From Tubulanus polymorphus (Eukaryota; Nemertea; Palaeonemertea; Tubulaniformes; Tubulanidae), in assembly GCF_964204645.1 (NCBI RefSeq), contig NC_134025.1, positions 13,895,001 to 13,959,000 of the forward strand: DNA of 64,000 nucleotides, read 5' to 3'. The notes under the pieces are model-generated. The model saw only the letters and a list, made by a program, of their open reading frames with translations. It made no database searches and was not told the origin of the DNA. Below, piece by piece: positions 11,701 to 23,700 of the stretch; the first letter of the stretch is position 1; each line of letters starts with the position of its first letter. The position numbers were made by a program, and so were the translations under genes.

Positions 11701-14700
11701 GATGTGTTCATCATTGCCCTGTATATCTTTTATTACTGCATTGAATATTTCAAACGATCGGAAGAGAAAGTAAGCCTCGTTTGGAAGTTTTTTGTACCAA
11801 AGAAAAAAAATTTCATATGCGATAACAAAATGGACTTCGTTAACTCTTTCCATGCGTAACGTCCTATATTCCGATCGCTAGATCTTGCGCGATCAATTTT
11901 AGCCATTATTTAAATCTCGTGATTAAGCATTTCTGAGGGCTCAGCTCAATAAAACGTTATAAGACTATATATTTTCTATTTCAGGATGACTTACTCTATC
12001 TAGAAATCTATACTTGAAAAACTTTTCTCCTCAGGGGTGTGATGGGGGGGACCAAAAAGGTGTCACAATGTGTTCGATCGTACAAAATGGGCAGTTTTCT
12101 TTCCCAGTAATTGGCCATGTGATAATAGAAAGCAGGCACAAACTGATCTTGGATGCCCATTTTATTGAACATACTGTTCCTGGTTCTTGAAACAAGTTTT
12201 GGGCCCCTGGGGTCACAATGATGGTCAAAATCTCAAGGTCAATGAGAGGTCAAAAATAAATTCCAAATTTTCATAAATCTTTTCTTTTCAGTCATTATCT
12301 GTTTTCAAGTCTCCTCCTTTACTGATTATCCTCTCCTGAGCTGAAATAAAGTGTTCCTCGTTGTGTTGATGAATACTGGGGGTGTTTGTGACCCCCCAAA
12401 AAATCAGGGGGTCAGACAGCCCCTGAAATTTATGATCTTGTCTGTGTTACTGAAACCAGACCACCAATAACTGGGGGAAGATGACATGGCTTTCTATTTC
12501 AAAACAACTGCGATCTCAATCATTACTATCTGCAGTTGCTATCTGGGAGTTATTGTTAGTTGTTATTGTAAAAGCCTGATACTGGACTTGAACTTGATAG
12601 AGCACGTGTACATACATCATCACCACCCGGCTAGTACTAAGCGACTCATCGCTGCTATTATTCGTAGCAAGTGCCGCCAATCAATACACAAGCACGTGTG
12701 TAGTGTTGCTAAAGGCAGCCAGTAATACGGAGTGCAGCGCTTGATATGTATGCCATCTACATACCTTATAAAGAACTTTTGTGTGGTTAGCACACCCCCC
12801 GCCCACTTGAACTGAACACCCGCACGAAAAGAGTTAAAGCGAAAATCCATAGAAATGGCAAATTTTTTTCCTGACTAGTCATGGTATCTTGAATCTGAAA
12901 CTGGTTGTTGCCAAGATCTTACATAGATATCCTACTCGAGTGAATTGCCCCCAGACTAAGGTATTAACTCTAGGCCCGGCGGGCAGCATTTTATTTTTAC
13001 GATTTTTACCATTAATTTATCTGACTCGGCCGGGGAATGAGAAACAAGGTATCATTTTTTTGGCCTCAAACAAACTTTAGAATCAATAAAGAGAAAACTG
13101 AATTGCATTGGTCAATCACACTGATTGATGACATTCATATTCCTAAAAAATCTTACCTTCAATGAGCAGAAATAAGATGTTAATACACCCCCACGAATAT
13201 AGCAGGACGTATGCGCAGTATTGCAAGCGGTCTGTAGTGTATCGAGATCCATTAGGACATTCTCAAATGTAATTCAAGAAACCCAAAACTATTGACATTG
13301 CGACTAAAGTATGAATAAAATTTCACCTTGTCCAATTGATCCAGTGTTTGGCGTGTTCCATCCACACTTTGATTTTGGAAATGTTAACATAGTGATAACA
13401 TAATTCTTGGATCTATCTAAGAAACAACAGTTTAAAGAGTAACTACCATGTAAAATCAAAGTCGCGATTTTTACTCTAAAATAGTTTAAGATGGTATAAA
13501 AACAATATTCGAAATAAAGCAGTGTAAAAAATTTTTTGTCGCTTAAAAATTCAACTCTTAAACCCCAAAGAAATTATATGACAATACCATCTTATCGAAA
13601 ACTTCTCAAGAGGAAAATGAGGTCACCGGTTGTGTTCATTTTGGAGCGGTAGCTATTGTTAGTATTGAATAGCATTGCTTTTCTTTTGTCATTTGCTCTT
13701 TAACGCGTGATATTCGGGATTTCAATATAAGTGAACCACCAAATAAGAAGGTAAAGAAAAAGCACCTTGTGGCCAATGTTGTTCTGTTTGGGGGTGTAGT
13801 AAAAGTAGAGGGAAAGATGGTGTGGGTGTGTTTAGTTTTCAGAAACCGGACTCTGAACCAGAAAGGCAAGCAGAGTGGTATCCATCGTTAGACACACGAG
13901 TGCGAACTTTACATACCATCCAGCTTCCTCATTCATTTGTGTGGATCATTTTACTGATGACCAGATTGCAAACTTTACGAAAATTGAGATTTTAGCTGAA
14001 ACAAATCCCAATGATAATACACCCTGGAAATTGGTACCTGGAGCGGTACCCTCATTTCGAATCTACCCTCTCACCTGCGACCTGGAACAGACTGTGGACC
14101 AGCCTCATCACCACCTCGAAGTGTTTCTGGCTTGGAGTGTCTTGATATTCCAAGAAGACCAGCTGCCATTAAGAGGGAACGCAGAAGAGAAAGTTTAATG
14201 CTTTTTCTTATCATTTCTAAACAAGCACAAATAATCTATAAATTCTTTCTCAAAAATTAGATTTCTTATTATCTCAAATTGTAGGCCCTCATATTTTTAA
14301 TTTCTTAATTTCAGATAGTGAAAGCTATGTTACAGATGGACTCCTCATCTGGTCAGTCGTCGAATCAAATATTCACCAAAACTGATGATGTTGAAATGCT
14401 GTCAGAATCAGACCAGTTACCATCTGATATTTCACAAGCCTCTCAATTGCATCAGGTACAATGAATATTAATATCTTAATCATGTGTTCATAAAAACCCA
14501 CTGCAAATAATTGAATTCAAAATTGATTTAATTTTATATGCAATGATTTTTGATTCATAGCCTATGAGAACAGAACAGTTTAGACAAGCTAACTTAAGAC
14601 CAAAACACAGATCGGATGGAGTTCAATTTAAAGGGATAAGAAAGGTCGATTCCAGTACCCAGACGTCTGCACTTGTTTGTAATACTACCGGTACTTCAGC

Positions 14701-17700
14701 CGGTGAGTTTGAATGAAAAAAAATACTCTTATTTATGATGGTATTAATTAACTGTAGGCTTTCTATTGAGTTTTATTTGCACTTTGCAAAAAGAAGAGAT
14801 TTTTTGAAGATTCTCATTTGCTCTCTAAATTGTGAATTATTATATTCCAAGAATGCAATTGAAATTTTAGAATCAATTAATGTAACATTTTTTCAGGGAA
14901 GGTCCAGTGAAAGACATAATATTCATAATATTTGAAAACCAAATAATGGAACTTTTTGCTGTTTGTCCTGTTTGTTCATCAACAGCATCTAATTTCTTAA
15001 CCACAATGGGAACACTCCTCAAAGTTGAACAAAAGTGCACCAACACTGGTTGTTCATTCCACAGGTTAGACAGTTGTTCATACTTCCTTTTTTCAGTCCT
15101 CTGAGGTACTTGATGGGCCAATGTCATCAATGAAAAAAGTGTAGGTGCTAATTTTTTTTTTATTGGACTATATTTCATTCTTTCCAGAATTTGGTTTAGT
15201 CAGCCGTTCATCAGGAAAATTCCCGGTGGAAATCTGTTATCATTGGCGGCTATTCTGTTTCCTGGTGCCACAGCAGGCAAAGTTAAAAAAGTCATGAGAA
15301 ATCTTGGTTGTGCTGTGTTCCACCCAAACACCTTCAGACATCAGAATCAGTATCTGTGACCAGCCATCAAATTGTGCTGGAAGATTGAGCAAGCAGAAGT
15401 GGTTGAGGCTCTACAAAGGTCAGAGACCTCATTAGAACTTGGTGGTGATGGGCGATCAGATAGTCCAGGTCATTGCACCCAAATATGGAGCTTATTCAGT
15501 GCTTGCGAATGTAAACAAAATTTTGGATGTCCAGCTCGAACAGGTAAGAGAGAATTTACATGGGCTCAAAATTTTCTAAACCAATATGAAACTATTATGC
15601 TATTTAATTGGTTCTTATGAATGATTTTTATTGTACAGTCAACCTCGGTTAATCCGTATCACTAGGGACTGAGCTTTTTAGTACAGATTAAGTGATATAC
15701 GGATAACAGATAATTTGTAATTGATACGAATTGACTATTACCCGTATAAACTATGATTTAAGTAATCCGTATTAGAGCTGGTTTGGTTATCTCTCAAACC
15801 CTGGACGACTACTACAGTAGAACCACGTTCTAACGATCCGTTTGCCATTTTGGGGGGGGGATAGAAAGTTCATAGTATCCGATGGTTAGTTAGATCCATT
15901 TGATATCATTTATACATGAAAAGAAAACACCCCCTGGTGTGATGAAACACAAACCAACTGGTTTCAGTAGAGTAGGTCTATTTGAAGCCATTGTGTGTCT
16001 AGTACAGATAACCTACAGGCCATGTACTTGAAGGCAATTCATCAAAGGACTCTCGCTGATTGACAGATAATAGCATCTGTACTGAATATTTAGTGAAGCT
16101 TGAAACTATGAGATTGATGAATTAACTTCAGAGTTTCTCATATTTCCAACTGACCACATTAACCTCATTAGATTACAGATGTTTATACTTGTTTCACTTC
16201 AAGTGTATGTTCCCAACAGCTGATACAGTTGATACCGCTTACACATAAGGATTTACATATAAATTAGACAACGGGACCATGCATTTGTCTACAGAATAAG
16301 TGAAAATACGGATTATGGAGTATGAATTAGACACAGAATTTTAAAGGGAATAACGTAACTGAAAAATGGGACCAATTTATCTATATGGAATAAGCACTTA
16401 TACGATTTAAATGGAGACAGATTAACCGAGGTTGACTGTATTTATTCTAGTCAAACGAAGTGAAATCCAGTGTGCATATGGAGAAAGAGGGGCAAATCAG
16501 ATGTATTGAATATCTAAAGAGTGTCAACTTGCCAATTTCAAAAATTGTGACAGATCGACATGTCCAGATTATGAAGTAGGCTCGAAAAAATATACCTGAA
16601 ACAGATCATCGTTATGATGTATGGAATTTAGCAAAAAGTAAGTCTATTTATAAGTTCATTTGTGAGGTTATTGAATGCAATTTTAACCTTACTTGAAAGA
16701 ATAATGTCAACGTTGTTTCAAGGTAACTGGACAATAATTCATTGCCAATGTTTTAAATATTAGGTTTGAAGAAGGTTTTAACGAAAGCGTAAGAAAAGAA
16801 TTGCAAAATCTTAAACGAAAGGTGCAAGTCAATGATTAACCATCTCTATTGGTGCGCAGCAACAACGCCCGATGGTAATCCCGATCTTATGCTCACGAAA
16901 TGGATGTCGCTGGACAATCACGTGCATAATTAACATTCAGGACACAGTGAATTATTTCCAACCTGTGGTCACGGGAAGTTGTCTGCAAGAAGTCGTCTTT
17001 TGAAGAAATGGATAGAGCCAGGTACATAGCAAATGGATAAACGGATTTCGATGAAATTCAATAGGTTAGAGCTTTTATTACTGCTTTGAATGTTTTAAAA
17101 GTTACGAAGAGAAACTAAGCCTCGTTTGGAAGTTATTTTGTACCAAAGGAAGAAAGTTTCATATGCAATAACAAAATGGACTTCGCTAAAGCGAAAGTCC
17201 ATAAAAATAAGAAACTATTAGACTTATACACCGGAAAAATAAGAAACTATTAGACTTATACACCGGAAAATACGCAAGGTATATTATCCCAACATGGAAA
17301 CATGCATCAGGGTTAAGGCAATTCATCACATACTCACTGGTAACATTGCTATAGGTCCAGTTGGAAGGAATCTTTGCCATGCTACATTATTTTCTATTGG
17401 CTGAAAAAAAACGGGGAGTAATCTGTTAACTGAATTGTGTGATTAAAGCTCTAGCCCTAATGCTAAACAGAATTGCATAGCCATTAATTACTAGCTGTTC
17501 TGCCAATACATTATATTCCCACGTTGCATAAAATTGGCTTATATAATTTACTCAAACTAAAATTTACAATGGTAGATATCAACGTGTACATCCCGTATTG
17601 AAACTAGTATGGTACCATTTGAACTCTTGCTCTGATTGCCATGGGTAAAACCGGAAGTATGAAGTCAATTTGTTTTGACCAAACTTGTTGCAAAAAGTGC

Positions 17701-20700
17701 AAATGCATCAAAAATATCAAATCATTACACATTTGTCAGCAAAAACACTGAATTTGTTTTAATAGGATTTTCTGTTGTTTCACAGAAAACCCTCTTGTAA
17801 TTCTGTTATCATCATCAATTTCCTAACAAAGAATGTATCCTCTCTCAGATTCGTCAACTTATTGATAATACATGCTCTTCTCAACTTTGTGAGAATTGTA
17901 GCACTCTGAATGCGTTGATTTCAATTCTTTGAAAAGTACGACGTACCCTAAAACCAGTTTAAATTTCTGTACCCGGTCTGATTACTTTACAGTGCCTATA
18001 AATATAATGCTTCATCATCAATTAAGCTGGTTATTACTGATAGCGTAATGGTTACAGTGCTTGACTGAGCATCTGTGGTTTCCAGTTTAAATCCAGGTTG
18101 ATTCCGGTATTTTCATTGCGCGCCTTCGAGTGTGATGTGATTCATGGGTCAATAAAACATCGGATTGATACAAGAATAAGCCGTTGAAGTTGGTAATCGT
18201 TAATAAAGAATAATTTTTTTACAAATAGCAATAAAACACTGGAGTAGCTTTCCGGTTTCTGCGTACAGAATCTCCGGTACACAAGCTTTCCTAAATCGGT
18301 TGGTTCTACAATGCGTGAAAATATGTCTACCCATGCAATAAAGGATGGATTTGAAAAAAAATCATTGAAGTCGGAAGTCATTAGAAACCATGCAAAAATC
18401 CCGTTAGAACTGCAGTTCCTTGTTTGACAAGGTAGCAAATGCTGAAGTAAGGACGAATTTTTTTTCGTGATTGACATAGCTATTACCTGTACTCTTTTCC
18501 CATCCATATGGAATGCTTTGGAATAGGGAAAGATCTGCCCAATTTCTTTGAAAACAAAAACTGTTTATAAAATCTTATCATTACAGCCATTAGTTCTTGG
18601 TGTTGTCAATCAATGATACGATGCATTATGTAGTGATGTTGTCATAAAGCGGAATCTGGGATTTGCGCAACTTTTCAAAGACACGGAATTTCTTCATTTT
18701 AGTAACCAGGTTTTTCCACAGGGATAAGCTTTGTCGGAGAAGGCACCAGAAGCATGATTTCTTTACTGGTACTTGGTAGGCCTATGTGATAATTTATTAC
18801 TGTCGTCACCCATCAAATTAACGAAACTTCCCAGCGAGAAAATGGAGAACCTACGGAGGCAATTAATCAACTTTGACAGCTGTCGCGAAGTGCGAATATA
18901 TTTTTTATTATTGATCAGTATTATTAACGACGTCATTGATTGATTGCAGTGGCATCGATATGTTTGTTTATTTGTGTTCAATTTTTGGTGTGACATTTGT
19001 TATGAAACACTCTGTATTGTAACCTTGGCTACTGCTGCCATCTATAGGAAAAAATCTGTGAATGCTCACTTGCCAGAACCGGAAGTGTAAAGAATAAATA
19101 AAAAGTCATGAAAACTAGAAAAACTGGTCGTTAAAAAGTTACTTCTCGGCTCAACCGAAGGGACAAGGATGGAATTCAAGACATAATTATGGTGCCGAAA
19201 CACGGGAACTAAGTATTGATAGTGGTGTTAGAGAAATTGAACACCAGATTTTGAAGAAATCGAGAGGGAAAAATGAACACGTGCACGTGGTGAGTTTTTT
19301 CGAGTTGGTCTGTACAACATCCTCCCGTCCCACTGTGAAAGTGTAGAGGTAAAAAAAAAAAAAATAAAAAAAATAAAGAAAAAAAAAAAGGAAAAAAGAA
19401 AGAAAGATGTCTGTCTCTTCTAAGAAAGGTAGTCGGAAAAGGTATATGAACCTCATAAAAAAAGAGGTTGAAAAAAAGAGGTCGTTGTTGGCTGAAGCTG
19501 AAGCAAAAAAGGATGACGTGAGTGAGCTACGGAAAAAAGTTGCCACACTCAAAATATTAATAGGAAATTATCTTTCAAAATTTGAAAGAGCCCTGGATGA
19601 ATTGGCAGAGTCTGTTGATTCAATCGTTGAGGATACTGAAAGAAAGAAGGAAGAAAAAGTTATGGCGTCTTTCGACGAGGAAGACACTGATATAATTGCT
19701 ATGGCAACGGAAGCCATGGCTCAATTGACGGTAGCAGAAGACAGTACTGGTATGAAGAAGGCGTCAACTAGTAAAGAAAAAAGTACATCTGTCAGTCTGC
19801 CCAAATTGAGTATTGCTAAATTTTCGGGCGATATCATGCAGTATCAAGAATTTTGGGATCATTTTGAGACATCGATACATAAAAATGAAAACTTATCCGA
19901 TGTGGAGAAGATGACATACTTGAAAAGTTTGTTGACTGGAGAAGCCCTAGATGCTATTGCTGGTCTGACGATCTCCAATGCCAATTATGAAGTGGCAGTT
20001 AAACTGCTTTGTGAAAGATTTGGGGATACCCAAGTGCTAATAAATGCGCACTATGTAAATCTCATCGAGTTACCAGTGTCAACAAATCAAACGGCAAAAA
20101 TACGTCAACTTCTTGACAATATTGAGAGACATTTACGGTCATTAGAGGTCTTAAAACAAGACGTTAATCAAAGTGTCTTCGTATCGATTATCATGTCCAA
20201 ATTACCCAAAGCATGTTTGGTAACAATTGAAATCCAGAAAGAAAAAGACGAAAAGTGGACGGTGAAGTCACTTCGAGAATCACTCGATAATTATATCTCG
20301 GCACGAGAAGTTGCGGAGAGGAACCAGAATGATGGTTCAACTGGCAGGGTTAAACCCAATGAGCACCAATACCAGAGATCGAATTTCAAGTTCACCAATT
20401 ATCAGAAAAGACAACATACACCGTCGGCTACGTTAGCTGCCTCAGGTGCCATCGGTGGTTACTCTCCACGCTGTTTCTATTGTACTGACTCCCATTGGTC
20501 GGATGAGTGCACGAAATTTTCAACAATTGAAGGTCGGAAGAAGAAATTGAAGGCTGTTTGCCATATTTGCCTGAAAAAGGGTCACAGAAAAGATAGATGT
20601 ATGGTAAACCGGTTATGCGCACACTGTGGTATGAGGAAAGACCATCATCGTAGCATTTGTCCGAATTTGTTTACGTCAGCTAGTGGTAGCGTAGCTGAAT

Positions 20701-23700
20701 CGAGTCAGAGTTCAAGTCTACGGGGAGCTGAAGCTGAATCCGGGATGTTGACAATGAATTTCAGTATGGTAGCTACAGGTGTAGGCAGACCACTTGTATG
20801 TATGCAGACAGCCACGGTATCCATGATGAATCCGGTAACCAAAAACAAAGTTGATGGTCGACTAGTATTCGACACTGGAAGCTATCGGACGTATATGTCT
20901 AGCTTGAAAGCAAAAAGTTTGAAGCTGTCTTGGTATGCAATAGAATACATTCCTGTCAACACGTTTGGGTCGAATACACCAAAATATCTCAATGGGAAGT
21001 TATCATATTTGCAAATTAGACTGAATGATGGTAGCTTGATGACGTTACATATTACCATAATACCCATGATAACGGGTAAACTTCATCAAAATCCCGTTCG
21101 ACCTGAGACCATAGAGAGAATAGAAGTCATATTGTCAGACCAAGAGATGTCACTGGCTGATACTTTACCAAAGACTCAAAAAACATTTGAAGTAGATTTG
21201 TTGGTTGGTAACGATTATTATTTGAACCTGGTACAACAGAGGAAGATACAGGTAGAAGAAAACTTGTTCTTGGTTGAATCTAAATTGGGGTGGTTATTGT
21301 CAGGAAGATCAGTAAGTGAAAGTGCGATAGATGTGAAACAAAACCCTGGTATGCTAATCTTGACATATGCTGAGGAGGAGGTTGCGAACCTCCATTCTTA
21401 TACCAAGGCTGATATGGCATTGGCAGCCACCAACCCTCATGTGGAAAGATTGTGGGACTTGGATGCAATTGGTATAACTGAAGAAATAAAGATATCTAGT
21501 GACGACAAGGCGTTAGAAAAATTTCAAGCCTCCATAAGTTTTGAAGATGGTCGTTACATGGTTCGGTGGCCATGGATCGAAGACTCATGGTTGAATTTAC
21601 CAGAGAATAAGGATATTGCCTTCTACAGACTAAAATCACTGATGAAGAAACTGAGTGCATCAAAAGATTTTCTGACTCAATATCAAGCCATATTTGAAGA
21701 TCAGGAAAAAAAGAATATCATCGAAAAGGTTGAAGATAAACCAACAGACAACCAAATACACTACATCCCACATCATGCGGTGATGACACCTCAGAAAACG
21801 ACAACTAAAGTGCGAGTCGTTTTTGATGCGTCGTGTAAGAGGATAAGAGAGAACAAGAGTTTAAATGAATGTCTGTACCGCGGTCCTGTGTTACTGTCTG
21901 ACTTATGTGGTCTACTGATGAGATTTAGGATTCATAAAGTGGCAATTGTGGCTGATGTTGAAAAAGCCTTCGTACAAATCTCACTGCATGAAAGTCAGCG
22001 TGACGTGACAAGATTCCTTTGGCTGAAAGATGTGGATGGACCATGTGTAGCAGAAAACATACAGACATACCGCTTCTGTAGAGTACCATTCGGTGTTATT
22101 TCAAGCCCATTCCTATTATCAGCTGTAATTGATCATCACTTACGAACTGAGAATAGTGCTGTAGCAGAAAAAATGCGAAAAAATATGTATGTCGACAACA
22201 TGGTTGTTAGTATCGACAGTGGAAAAGAGACATTCTACGAAGAATCGAAGAAAAGTTTTAATCAGATGGGAATGAATCTGAGATGTTATGCATCAAATGA
22301 TAGTGAATTTATGAAGAACGTACTCAAGGAGGATCATGAACAGAATGATGTGGTTACGAAGGTCCTTGGTGTAACATGGGATAGAAAACGAGATGAACTC
22401 AGTATCCCATCCATGAAAAAAGAAATGAAAGAAAGAAATATTGTAAATACCAAACGTCAAATATTGATGAGATTGTCATCTCATTTTGAGCCGCTTGGAC
22501 TATTTTCCCCAGTGATTCTTGGAGGAAAATTGTTGATTCAAGAGTTATGGTTGAAAGAAAAAGGTTGGGATGATGATTTGACTGAAGAACAGAGATCTGT
22601 GTGGATGAGGATTGAAAGGCAATTAGACTTGATTTCTACTGTGAGGGTACCCAAATATATGGGAGTTAAAGATCCATTGAGGTACCTACTGTTATGTTTC
22701 TGTGATGCGTCAGATAGAGCTTATTCAACACTTGTATACCTGAAGGTTGAGAGTTTTACTGAACAGAAAGTCAATCTGATATTTGCCAAATCGAGGTTAG
22801 CTCCGAAAAAAGGTTGTACCATACCAAGAATGGAACTAATGGCTGTGCTGATTGGCGTGAGATGTTTAAATTATGTGACGAACGAACTACCAACCCTAAT
22901 AGATGAAACTCATTTGTGGACGGATTCACAGTGTGTGTTGAATTGGATCAAGTCGAGGAAGAAACAGCCTGTCTTCATCGAAAATCGTCTGAAAGAAATT
23001 AGAAAACACCAAGCTGTACAGTGGCACTATGTCGAAAGCGCATCAAATCCAGCAGATATTGCGACTCGACCATGCACTGTTGAAGAAATGAATAGAAAAA
23101 TCTGGTGGAATGGTCCAGAATTTGTTATGAAAGAAAATAAATGGCCGGTATGGAATAAATCTGCCGATGAAGTACATGAGCAAGAAATGATTCTTACTAA
23201 AGAAATAGAAGGAGAATTGGTGGCTGGGGAGGGCACCCCTCTCCTGAGCGTTGAGTTTATTGGTCCATGTGAAGTGAATATGAAGAAATTCTCCTCCTTT
23301 ATAAAGTTACTCAGAGTAACAGCATGGATTCTGAAACTGTTTAAGATGATGAAAAAAGAACATGTCGGTGAAGAATGTTTGAACATACATTTGATTGAAG
23401 AAGCCAAACTGAGATGGGATAAGTTTATCCAGAAATCTGCATTCCCTGAAGTCATCAATGCAGTAAAGAAAAATTTGAAAATAAGTTGAAAACCGATTTG
23501 GGTCTACAGTTGGACAAAAATGGAATTTTGAGATGCTATGGACGTTTTTCTAACTTGAAGTTGCCCGGAGGTCAACCTAAGTTACTGCCTACTAAGAACC
23601 ATTACACTAATCTTGTGGTGTATCACGGTCATTGCAAACAACTACATTCTGGTACTGCTCAGACACTTGCTGAAGTCAGAAAAGAATACTGGATTCCTCG

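Larger units (their letters stand above)
8398..12957 (+). mobile_element. 4.56-kb TIR-bounded DNA transposon
   Basis: The left end AGCCTGGGGGCAATTCACTC and the inverted right end (AGTCTGGGGGCAATTCACTC) begin terminal inverted repeats of about 90 bp that include ggcaacaaccagtttcagat. The direct repeat AAGGT (AAGGTA if a terminal A is shared) flanks it at 8393-8397 and 12958-12962. Inside are subterminal repeats (8515-8660), a decayed protein-coding region (about 9060-11860) and an unassigned right part (11860-12860). The 5-6 bp duplication with long TIRs does not let me name a superfamily. The TIRs differ at several positions and the ORF is broken, so the copy is old. Confidence 0.82.

Noticed and set aside
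18142-18507. 121-codon minus-strand open frame
   Set aside because: No recognised motif, no splice context, and it cannot be placed in COQ6 phase order.
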